In this document: positions 31,855-38,445 of the stretch, in pieces
Layout: each line of letters opens with the position of its first letter
Numbering within the stretch: the stretch's first letter is position 1
Assembly: GCA_050735975.1 (NCBI GenBank)
Contig: JBOHVS010000134.1
Coordinates: forward strand, 1-38,445
Direction of reading: 5' to 3'
DNA length: 38,445 nt
From: DATMBL01 sp050735975
GTDB lineage: Bacteria > Desulfobacterota > Binatia > UBA9968
Program-made: the position numbers and the translations under genes
The notes under the pieces: model-generated
The model's input: the letters and a program-made list of their open reading frames with translations, nothing else
What the model was told of the DNA's origin: nothing
Database searches by the model: none

Positions 31855-32699
31855 CGAACGCTCCGGAACCGGAACAATTTCCGAGGAATAAAGTACGACT
31901 TCTGCACCGGAGAGTGAGGCCGCGCGTTCCTCTCAAGCAGAGAATGCCGGCGGAGAAGTTGCGAAAGGGCGTTTATCTCATCCCCAGTCTGTTTACAGCC
32001 GGAAATCTGATTTGCGGTTTTTTTTCGATTCTTTCAACATTCAAAGGCGAATATGTTCACGCGACCCTATTTATTATCGCAGCGAACGTATTAGACGGTT
32101 TGGATGGATATGCCGCTCGTTTGACCAAGACAACCAGCCAATTCGGCATTGAATTTGATTCGCTCGCGGATATCGTATCCTTCGGTGTGGCGCCAGCGGT
32201 GCTCGCCTATTATTGGGCGCTGGCGCCTTGGGGTACCTACGGATGGCTGGCGGCTTGTTTGTATGTGGTTTGCGGCGCGCTCAGGCTCTCCCGTTTTAAC
32301 GTGCAAATTCGCAACATCGAAAGGAGCCATTTCGTCGGCCTTCCCATTCCGGCGGCCGCCGAGATGATCGGGGCTACCGTCTTAATCTATTACTTCTTGG
32401 GTGGAGAGGGGGCTCCCAGCAAGCAGATTGTTCTCCTCTTGGAGATTTACGCATTAGCCGGTCTGATGGTGAGCAGTTTTCACTATTTCAGTCTCAAGAA
32501 GGTGGAACGGCACAAACGGCACCCCTTCTGGATGTTGGTTTCTGGGGTTGTTTTGATTATATTCATCATCGCGGAGCCTCAGCTGATGTATTTTACGATA
32601 TTCCTGTTATATACCTTATCGGGTCCTCTCTTATGGTTATGGACGCTTAACAAGCGTCGGCGGGAGAAGAGAGGGGGGATGGCGGGAGCGATGCCATAA
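31851..32699 (+). CDS. pssA: CDP-diacylglycerol-serine O-phosphatidyltransferase
   Basis: A 282-residue integral membrane enzyme of the CDP-alcohol phosphatidyltransferase family (type II PssA). The metal-binding signature is DGLDGYAARL then GIEFDSLADIVSFG, with D82, D85, D103 and D107. Several membrane spans follow (about 45-265). An N-terminal basic extension of about 38 residues precedes the first span. It makes phosphatidylserine for Psd, using CDP-DAG from CdsA. A strong terminator hairpin lies behind it. Confidence 0.96.
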   Translation: MTNAPEPEQFPRNKVRLLHRRVRPRVPLKQRMPAEKLRKGVYLIPSLFTAGNLICGFFSILSTFKGEYVHATLFIIAANVLDGLDGYAARLTKTTSQFGIEFDSLADIVSFGVAPAVLAYYWALAPWGTYGWLAACLYVVCGALRLSRFNVQIRNIERSHFVGLPIPAAAEMIGATVLIYYFLGGEGAPSKQIVLLLEIYALAGLMVSSFHYFSLKKVERHKRHPFWMLVSGVVLIIFIIAEPQLMYFTIFLLYTLSGPLLWLWTLNKRRREKRGGMAGAMP

Positions 32700-32726
32700 A
32701 CCCCGGCTCAGAAAATGCGAAGAAAT

Positions 32727-32762
32727 ACTCCCGTTGGCCATGCCACGGGAGTTTTCATTTTT
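32727..32762 (+). terminator. Rho-independent terminator before leuA
   Basis: ACTCCCG...TGGC pairs with GCCACGGGAGT (11 pairs, one bulged T, CAT loop) and is followed by TTTTCATTTTT. It separates pssA from leuA and rules out a leuA start at 32734, which falls inside the hairpin. It could end the ilv-psd-pssA transcript or work as an attenuator for leuA; no leader peptide rich in Leu codons is visible. Confidence 0.75.
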
Positions 32763-32799
32763 GGAGCAGGTTACGGGAAGACGAATGGAGGATCATTCC

Positions 32800-34368
32800 A
32801 TGTCAGCAAAGGCAGCAGAGACTGATTTTGTAAGAATATTTGATACGACGCTCCGGGACGGTGAGCAATCCCCGGGCGCGAGCATGACAGTCGAGCAGAA
32901 AGCGGTGATTGCCCGGCAACTGGAAAAGCTTGGGGTAGATATTATCGAGGCGGGATTCGCGGCTTCTTCTGACGGGGATTTTGAGTCTGTGCAACGGGTC
33001 TGCAGAGAGGTGAAACGGCCGCGGGTGCTGAGCCTCGCGCGGTCTCAGGAGGGGGATATCAATAAAGCGCTCAAGGCGGTCGAACAGGCCAAGAATCCCG
33101 GCATCCATGTTTTCATCGCGACCTCCGATATTCACCTGAAACACAAACTAAGGATGTCGCGGGAACAGGTTCTGGAAGCCGCCGTGAAAGCGGTCAGCTA
33201 CGCAAAGAGACACATCGATTATATCGAATTCTCGGCCGAAGACGCGTCGCGCAGCGACGCGGAATTCATGATTCAGGTGTTCCGCGAAGTGATTCGAGCG
33301 GGCGCCAGTACGATCAACGTCCCGGATACCACGGGTTACGCGATTCCATCAGAGTTCGGCGCCTTGATCAGCAATCTCATTGAACGGACTGCCGGAGCCG
33401 ATCGGGTAATCTGGAGCGCCCATTGTCATAACGACTTGGGGCTTGCCGTAGCGAACTCCCTGGCCGCGGTTCATAACGGCGCCAGGCAAATCGAATGCAC
33501 CATCAACGGCATCGGCGAACGCGCCGGCAATACCTCTTTGGAAGAAGTCGTGATGGCTTTGCGGACGAGGAAAAATTATCTCGATCTCAACATGAATATT
33601 ACGACGGAGCAGATCTATCCGACTTCCCGGTTGGTCTCGCAAGTCACCGGCATCCCGATTCCAATCAACAAGCCCATTGTCGGGGATAATGCTTTCGCGC
33701 ATGAGGCAGGGATTCATCAGGATGGCGTGCTTAAGTACAAGCAGACGTATGAAATCATGACCCCGGAGTCGGTGGGCATCAGCGGAAACAAGCTCGTCAT
33801 GGGCAAGCACTCGGGACGCCACGCTTTCGATGAGCGGCTAAAGCACCTGGGCTTCAATCTGAGCAAGGAAGATATGAACAGCGCATTTGTGCGTTTCAAA
33901 GAATTGGCGGATAAAAAGAAGAACGTTTACGACGAGGACATCGAAGCGATCATCGCGGAGGAAATCCTCAGGGTTCCAGGGCAGCCGGATCGTTACGAGC
34001 TATTGTATCTAAACGTCAACTCCAGCTCGGACGGCATTCCCTCGGCAACCGTGAAGATGCGCGTTAACGGGCAAGAACAAATGGATTACGCGTCGGGTGA
34101 CGGCGTTGTCGACGCGTGTTACAAGGTGATTGCTAAGATTACCGGCTCCCGGTCGCAGCTCGTTCGATATACGGTGAACGCCATCACCGGGGGCGCGGAT
34201 GCGCAAGGGGGAGTTTCTTGCATTATCGAGGATGATGGCATGCGGGTTTCGGGACAAGGCGCGCACACCGACATCATCATGGCCAGCGCGCTGGCGTATA
34301 TCAACGCTTTGAACAAACTGGAAGGTCGGAAGCACTATCGGCAATTGGTGGAGAGGGGGGGGCCATGA
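32800..34368 (+). CDS. leuA: 2-isopropylmalate synthase
   Basis: A 522-residue enzyme joining acetyl-CoA and 2-oxoisovalerate, the first leucine-specific step. The barrel begins with IFDTTLRDGEQSPGASMT (about 13-30). AHCHNDLGLAVANS (about 205) supplies metal-binding His. NAFAHEAGIHQDGVLK and MGKHSGRHAF are typical, and a C-terminal LeuA regulatory domain (about 390-515) binds leucine. The ATG at 32800 is chosen because GGAGG is eight bases upstream; the longer frame to TTG 32734 crosses the terminator. The stop overlaps leuB (ATGA). Confidence 0.97.
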   Translation: MSAKAAETDFVRIFDTTLRDGEQSPGASMTVEQKAVIARQLEKLGVDIIEAGFAASSDGDFESVQRVCREVKRPRVLSLARSQEGDINKALKAVEQAKNPGIHVFIATSDIHLKHKLRMSREQVLEAAVKAVSYAKRHIDYIEFSAEDASRSDAEFMIQVFREVIRAGASTINVPDTTGYAIPSEFGALISNLIERTAGADRVIWSAHCHNDLGLAVANSLAAVHNGARQIECTINGIGERAGNTSLEEVVMALRTRKNYLDLNMNITTEQIYPTSRLVSQVTGIPIPINKPIVGDNAFAHEAGIHQDGVLKYKQTYEIMTPESVGISGNKLVMGKHSGRHAFDERLKHLGFNLSKEDMNSAFVRFKELADKKKNVYDEDIEAIIAEEILRVPGQPDRYELLYLNVNSSSDGIPSATVKMRVNGQEQMDYASGDGVVDACYKVIAKITGSRSQLVRYTVNAITGGADAQGGVSCIIEDDGMRVSGQGAHTDIIMASALAYINALNKLEGRKHYRQLVERGGP

Positions 34369-35453
34369 ACTGCAAGGTCGCGGTTCTACCTGGCGACGGA
34401 ATCGGACCGGAGGTCATGCGGGAGGGAACTCAGGTTCTGAACGCAACGGCAAAGCTCTACGGTTTTAGCGTCACATTGGAAGAAGGGACCGTCGGCGGCG
34501 CCTCCATCGATACCTACGGGAAGCCGCTTACCGACTCCGTCCTCAAGCTTGCCAAGGAAAGCGACGCAATTCTTTTGGGCGCGATGGGCGGGCCGAAGTG
34601 GGATGGTCTCGATTACTCTATCCGGCCGGAGCGAGCCCTTCTTGGGTTGCGGCAAGAATTAGGATTGTTCGCCAATCTCCGTCCGGTAAAATTGTTCTCG
34701 GCCCTGGCGTCCGCTTCAACCTTGCGGCGGGAAGTTGTCGAGGGAACGGATTTATTGGTCGTGCGGGAGCTCACCGGCGGGATTTACTTCGGCCAGCCGA
34801 AAGGCGTCACCCGGCTTCCCGATGGCACCGAGCGGGGCGTGAACACCGAGGTTTACACCACGCCGGAGATCGAACGCATCGCCGAAGTCGCTTTCGAAGC
34901 GGCGCGCAAACGCCGGCGGAAAGTCACGTCCGTGGATAAAGCGAACGTCCTGGAGGTGACCGAGCTCTGGCGCAAAGTCGTGACCCGGGTGCGGAAGGAA
35001 AAAAGCTATGAGGATGTTAAGCTTGAACACATGCTCGTGGATAACTGCGCCATGCAGCTGATCCGCGATCCAAAGCAATTCGACGTTTTAGTGACGACCA
35101 ACATGTTCGGCGATATCCTCAGCGACGAAGCTGCTATGCTGACCGGTTCGATCGGCATGCTGCCCTCAGCGAGTTTAGGCGGAAAAGTCGGCATGTACGA
35201 GCCGGTTCATGGCACCGCGCCGGATATCGCCGGCCAGGATAAAGCGAACCCGCTGGCGACGATTCTCACCGTCGCTCTGATGTTGCGCCATTCTTTGAAC
35301 CGACCGGAAGCAGCGGACCGGATCGAACGCGCCGTAGAGGCCGTTTTGAATAGCGGTTACCGGACTCTCGATATTCAAGAGAAAGATTGCCGGCCGGTGG
35401 GATGCAAAGAAATGGGGCGCTTAGTACGAGAGAAGATGGAAGCGCTTGGTTAA
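34365..35453 (+). CDS. leuB: 3-isopropylmalate dehydrogenase
   Basis: A 362-residue NAD enzyme oxidising 3-isopropylmalate to 2-oxoisocaproate. The N-terminus VAVLPGDGIGPEVMREG, LLGAMGGPKWD (about 70-80), RPERALLGLRQELGLFANLRP, VDKANVLEVTELWR and FGDILSDEAAMLTGSIGMLP are all diagnostic for LeuB over isocitrate dehydrogenase. It is coupled to leuA by a four-base overlap. The isomerase genes leuC and leuD, often between them, are absent here. Confidence 0.97.
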   Translation: MNCKVAVLPGDGIGPEVMREGTQVLNATAKLYGFSVTLEEGTVGGASIDTYGKPLTDSVLKLAKESDAILLGAMGGPKWDGLDYSIRPERALLGLRQELGLFANLRPVKLFSALASASTLRREVVEGTDLLVVRELTGGIYFGQPKGVTRLPDGTERGVNTEVYTTPEIERIAEVAFEAARKRRRKVTSVDKANVLEVTELWRKVVTRVRKEKSYEDVKLEHMLVDNCAMQLIRDPKQFDVLVTTNMFGDILSDEAAMLTGSIGMLPSASLGGKVGMYEPVHGTAPDIAGQDKANPLATILTVALMLRHSLNRPEAADRIERAVEAVLNSGYRTLDIQEKDCRPVGCKEMGRLVREKMEALG

Positions 35454-35540
35454 GCGCTCAGGGTAGGGGCCGAACGGATTGATACCTTCGGATTGCGATC
35501 TCGGATTCCATCTAAAAGCCAAAAGTGCTAGAGAGGGCTC

Positions 35541-36563
35541 GTGAATAAGGAGAAGTATAACGTTGCGATCGTCGGGGCGACCGGGGCAGTCGGCGAACAG
35601 CTGCGCGAAGTGCTGGAGGAGCGGAAATTTCCGGTGGGCGACCTGCGTCTTCTGGCCTCTGAGAGGTCGGCTGGACAATTTCTTCCCTTTAGGGACAAGC
35701 GGATTCGCGTCGAGATTCTCAACCAGGACTCGTTTGGAGACATCGACATAGGATTATTTTCCGCCGGGGGGAGTGTCAGCGCTAAGTTCGCCCTGGTTGC
35801 GGTCGGGGTGGGCGCCGTAGTGGTGGACAATACGGCCGCTTTTCGAATGGAACCGGATGTCCCGCTGGTCGTGCCAGAGGTCAACGGGAAAGAAATCGCC
35901 CACTATAGGAATCGCGGAATCATTGCCAACCCAAACTGCTCGACGATCCAGATGGTCGTGGCGCTTAAGCCGATTCACGACGCAGCCCGGATCAAGCGAG
36001 TGGTGGTTTCGACTTATCAGTCGGTTTCGGGCGCAGGCCGCAAGGCGATAGACGAGCTCAGCCAACAAGTCACCGCTCTCTATAGCGGGCGGGAACTGGA
36101 GACGGAGAAGTTTTCGCATCAGATCGCCTTCAACTGTATTCCGCAAATCGACGCTTTCGTGGACGGCGGCTATACCAAAGAAGAGATCAAAATGATCAAC
36201 GAGACGCGCAAGATTCTCGGCGAACCTTCGTTACGGGTCACCGCGACCAGCGTCCGCGTGCCGGTTTTTTGCAGCCATTCGGAGTCGGTAAACATAGAGA
36301 CAGAAAAAAAGCTCACGGCGGCGGACGTTCGGGCGATACTGCGAGAGGCGCCCGGCGTGTTGGTGTGCGATGAGCCTGAGAAGGGCATTTATCCGATGCC
36401 GATCGACGCCGTAGGTAAGGATGCGACCTTCGTGGGGAGGATCCGCGAAGACAACTCCGTTCCTAATGGGATCAATCTTTGGATCGTGGCCGATAACCTG
36501 CGCAAGGGCGCGGCTCTCAATGCCATTCAAATCGCCGAGATCCTGATTCGCGATTACCTTTAG
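35541..36563 (+). CDS. asd: Aspartate-semialdehyde dehydrogenase
   Basis: A 340-residue NADPH enzyme turning aspartyl phosphate into aspartate semialdehyde for lysine, threonine, methionine and diaminopimelate. VAIVGATGAVGEQLREVL (8-25) binds NADP. The catalytic Cys is C133 in ANPNCSTIQMVVAL. QSVSGAGRKAIDEL and RVPVFCSHSESVNI (about 233-246) are conserved. It starts with GTG behind GAGAGGG. It lies 87 bp after leuB and 44 bp before truA, a common order in Deltaproteobacteria. Confidence 0.97.
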   Translation: MNKEKYNVAIVGATGAVGEQLREVLEERKFPVGDLRLLASERSAGQFLPFRDKRIRVEILNQDSFGDIDIGLFSAGGSVSAKFALVAVGVGAVVVDNTAAFRMEPDVPLVVPEVNGKEIAHYRNRGIIANPNCSTIQMVVALKPIHDAARIKRVVVSTYQSVSGAGRKAIDELSQQVTALYSGRELETEKFSHQIAFNCIPQIDAFVDGGYTKEEIKMINETRKILGEPSLRVTATSVRVPVFCSHSESVNIETEKKLTAADVRAILREAPGVLVCDEPEKGIYPMPIDAVGKDATFVGRIREDNSVPNGINLWIVADNLRKGAALNAIQIAEILIRDYL

Positions 36564-36607
36564 AATTGCGACGCTGATGGAAAGCGAGCTCGCCGGGAAA
36601 CGTCTCC

Positions 36608-37339
36608 GTGAACATCAAACTCACGATCGAGTATGACGGAACGAACTATCACGGGTGGCAGATCCAACCAAACGGTGAGACCATTCAAGCTATCCTCGAA
36701 CGGGCTATCTCGACTTTCTTCGGAATTCATACCCGTCTTATAGGTTCAGGGCGAACCGATGCCGGTGTTCATGCCCTTGGCCAAGTCGCCAATTTTTTTT
36801 GTGATGGCGCGCCCGACCTGGCCAAACTGGGGAGAGGTCTCAACGCTCTTACACCGCCGGATGTCGTCATCAAGGCGGTTGAAATCGCGCCGGACTCTTT
36901 TGATTCGCGGCGTAGTGCGAAGAGCCGCGTGTATCAGTATCGGATTCTTAACCGCGCGTTCCCTTCATCGTTTCACCTGAACCGGGCTTGGCACATTCAC
37001 GATTCATTGCGATTGGAGCCTATGCGTGAGGCGATCGTTCTCCTCGAAGGAGAGATGGACTTTACGTCATTTCAGGCAGCCGGTTGCGATGCTGATCACG
37101 CTGTCAGAAAGGTGTATCGAAATTCTTTAGAAAAATGCGACGAGTTTCTGCTGTACAACGTTGAGGCGACTGCATTTCTCCGGCATATGGTGCGGAACAT
37201 CGTCGGGACCCTGGTTGAAGTGGGCCGTAAGCAGCGCAGTCCTCAGTCCTTTGGCGAACTACTGGAAGCGCGAGATCGTACCAAAGCCGGGCCGACGGCC
37301 CCCGCGCACGGGTTGTTCTTGATGGAAGTGAAATATTGA
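36608..37339 (+). CDS. truA: tRNA pseudouridine(38-40) synthase TruA
   Basis: A 243-residue enzyme isomerising uridines 38-40 of tRNA anticodon stems. The nucleophile is D51 in GSGRTDAGVHALGQVANF. LTIEYDGTNYHGWQIQPNG (5-23) and AFLRHMVRNIVGTLVEVG (about 190-207) are family motifs. The start is GTG at 36608; no better site is seen. It is the last gene of the asd-truA stretch. Confidence 0.96.
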   Translation: MNIKLTIEYDGTNYHGWQIQPNGETIQAILERAISTFFGIHTRLIGSGRTDAGVHALGQVANFFCDGAPDLAKLGRGLNALTPPDVVIKAVEIAPDSFDSRRSAKSRVYQYRILNRAFPSSFHLNRAWHIHDSLRLEPMREAIVLLEGEMDFTSFQAAGCDADHAVRKVYRNSLEKCDEFLLYNVEATAFLRHMVRNIVGTLVEVGRKQRSPQSFGELLEARDRTKAGPTAPAHGLFLMEVKY

Positions 37340-37464
37340 TTCAGCCACGGCCATCGCCCTTCACGGCTCATCGTTCGATTGCGGCGTGTCGTCGCTTATC
37401 TTCGATCTATGAATAATCCGGGCTGGCACGTTGCGGATCCGCAGCGGCTGTAGCTCCGCATGGT

Positions 37465-37494
37465 TTGACATCAAGGAGTCGTATCTTTTATACC
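37465..37494 (+). promoter_or_regulatory. Candidate promoter for the polysaccharide deacetylase gene
   Basis: A perfect TTGACA (37465-37470) is followed after 18 nt by TATACC (37489-37494), or after 17 nt by TTATAC. It lies about 45 nt before the gene start. The remaining 37340-37464 shows nothing I can support. Confidence 0.5.
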
Positions 37495-37537
37495 CGATGG
37501 TGCAAATATCGCCCGATACGTAACGGAGGATTCGTCG

Positions 37538-38445
37538 ATGATGCCAAACTACGATAACTTTTATGACGTTTATTCCAAGGCCAAAAAGATCAGGATCAAA
37601 TGGCCAAATAAGGCCCGGATGGCGATTGCCCTCGCGGGCAATTTGGAAGCGTGGACGGAAATGGCGAATCCCAAGTATAGGCGGACCCGTCACGTCGGCG
37701 GGTCGAACCCGATTAAGGAAGACGATGTCAAGTCGCAGTACGATTGTCGCACCGCCAGCGAGAACGATTACGGCGGGAGAACCGGAATCTGGCGGATTCT
37801 GCGGATTTTGGACAAGTACGGCGTGAAGGCATCTTTTAATACCAATGCGCTGTGTATCCATCGTTACCCTGAGGCGGTGAAGGCCGTTCATGAGAGAGAC
37901 CATGAGATCGTCGGCCACTCCTATGCCGAAGACGTCCAGTTGATTCATCTCACGGAAGAAGAGGAGCGAGAGGAAATACGGACGTGCGCGAAGATGTTCC
38001 AGGATTTTGTCGGTGTAAAGCTCACAGGTTGGCTTACTTCCGGCATGCGTCACACGGAACGGACACTGGGAATCTTGGCGGACGAAGGGTTCCTGTGGCA
38101 TGGCGACGCGGTGAATGACGACAATCCATATCCGGTGAATATCAAAGGCAAGACGATGATCATCGTTCCTTACAAGAACGCGATCAGCGGGCTCAACGAT
38201 ACGGGTATGTATCGAAGAGGTATCACGGCGCGGGATGTCTTTAATTCGTTTAGGGACGAATTCGACCTTCTCTATGAAGAATCTGCTGAAGAGCCGAAGA
38301 TGCTGACGTTGGCGATGCACTGCCAGATGGCGTTCCCGGCAACGGGGAAGATTTACGACGAGGCGATTAAGTATGCCAAGTCGTTCCCCGATGTCTGGTT
38401 CGCACGAAGAATCGACATCGTTAAATGGGTCAGGGAAAATTGCCT
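37538..38445 (+). CDS. Polysaccharide deacetylase family protein (PuuE-like), 3' partial
   Basis: At least 302 residues, running off the right edge without a stop. GGAGG lies before ATG 37538 (a second ATG follows directly). The NodB-like fold is indicated by RMAIALAGNLEAW (about 27-39), KYGVKASFNTNALCIHRYPE (about 93-112), HEIVGHSYAED (about 121-131) and LTGWLTSGMRHTERTLGIL. The layout matches the allantoinase/PuuE branch rather than cell-wall deacetylases: the TFDDG catalytic motif is replaced by a Gly-Asn-Leu-Glu stretch. The substrate is unknown; members act on amides or polysaccharides. A long minus-strand reading at 37361-38320 is its antisense shadow. Confidence 0.85.
   Translation, partial: MMPNYDNFYDVYSKAKKIRIKWPNKARMAIALAGNLEAWTEMANPKYRRTRHVGGSNPIKEDDVKSQYDCRTASENDYGGRTGIWRILRILDKYGVKASFNTNALCIHRYPEAVKAVHERDHEIVGHSYAEDVQLIHLTEEEEREEIRTCAKMFQDFVGVKLTGWLTSGMRHTERTLGILADEGFLWHGDAVNDDNPYPVNIKGKTMIIVPYKNAISGLNDTGMYRRGITARDVFNSFRDEFDLLYEESAEEPKMLTLAMHCQMAFPATGKIYDEAIKYAKSFPDVWFARRIDIVKWVRENC

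Noticed and set aside
37361..38320. Long 319-residue open frame on the minus strand
   Set aside because: It is antisense to a plus-strand frame with a good ribosome binding site, promoter and deacetylase motifs that continues past the window end. The minus-strand translation has no recognisable domain.
1..38445. CRISPR array, prophage, toxin-antitoxin or defence island
   Set aside because: No repeat-spacer pattern, phage structural genes, cas genes or paired small toxin/antitoxin frames were seen; nearly all space is housekeeping coding sequence.

Overview
The window is a GC-rich stretch (mid-50s percent by eye) of a bacterial chromosome. It is almost entirely coding and carries about 40 protein genes, one tRNA and no rRNA. 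A complete Tol-Pal set (tolQ-tolR-tolA-tolB-pal-cpoB) implies a Gram-negative cell with an outer membrane. The gene orders pgk-tpiA-secG-tRNA-Leu, rpsB-tsf-pyrH-frr-uppS-cdsA-dxr-rseP and ilvB-ilvN-ilvC-psd-pssA-leuA-leuB-asd-truA resemble those of Deltaproteobacteria in the broad sense (Desulfobacterota and neighbouring lineages such as Binatota, NC10, Rokubacteria or Tectomicrobia). The exact phylum cannot be fixed without a tree; this placement is an inference from gene order and protein style.

Left end, 1-7.5 kb, is the most accessory part. It holds a heme-oxygenase-fold (PqqC/TenA/CADD-like) protein, an L-threonine aldolase, an ACMSD-type amidohydrolase, a divergent adenine deaminase, a bactofilin, a UbiD-family decarboxylase and a small excisionase-like helix-turn-helix protein. 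These genes lie on both strands and do not form one operon. They look like catabolic or metabolic genes gathered beside housekeeping blocks.

7.6-10.1 kb (minus strand) is pgk-tpiA-secG-tRNA-Leu(GAG). 10.2-15.2 kb (plus) is the Tol-Pal operon. A 157-bp MITE-like inverted-repeat element follows. 15.5-19.2 kb holds ribF, rluD and rho. 19.4-26.8 kb is the translation and envelope block: rpsB, tsf, pyrH, frr, uppS, cdsA, dxr, rseP, tsaB. 26.9-37.3 kb is a small DUF465-like gene, then branched-chain amino acid synthesis (ilvBN, a CBS-pair protein, ilvC) and, after psd and pssA, leuA, leuB, asd and truA. A polysaccharide deacetylase of the PuuE type runs off the right edge.

The genes work together as follows. 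pgk and tpiA serve glycolysis and gluconeogenesis. uppS, cdsA, dxr, psd and pssA feed isoprenoid, undecaprenyl and phospholipid synthesis. Tol-Pal and RseP maintain the envelope. ilv, leu and asd supply branched-chain and aspartate-family amino acids. ilvD and leuCD are not in the window and must lie elsewhere if the pathway is complete.

I do not see an unmistakable new multi-gene system. The most worthwhile leads are: two Mg-site Asp-to-Glu replacements in otherwise normal enzymes (IlvB and CdsA); a CBS-pair gene with a long imperfect hairpin in front of it inside the ilv cluster; a diiron-type ligand pattern in the first gene; a divergent adenine deaminase whose start codon lies in a hairpin; and two palindromic repeats, at the window start and at 15.3 kb, that share a GTAC-N7-GTAC core.
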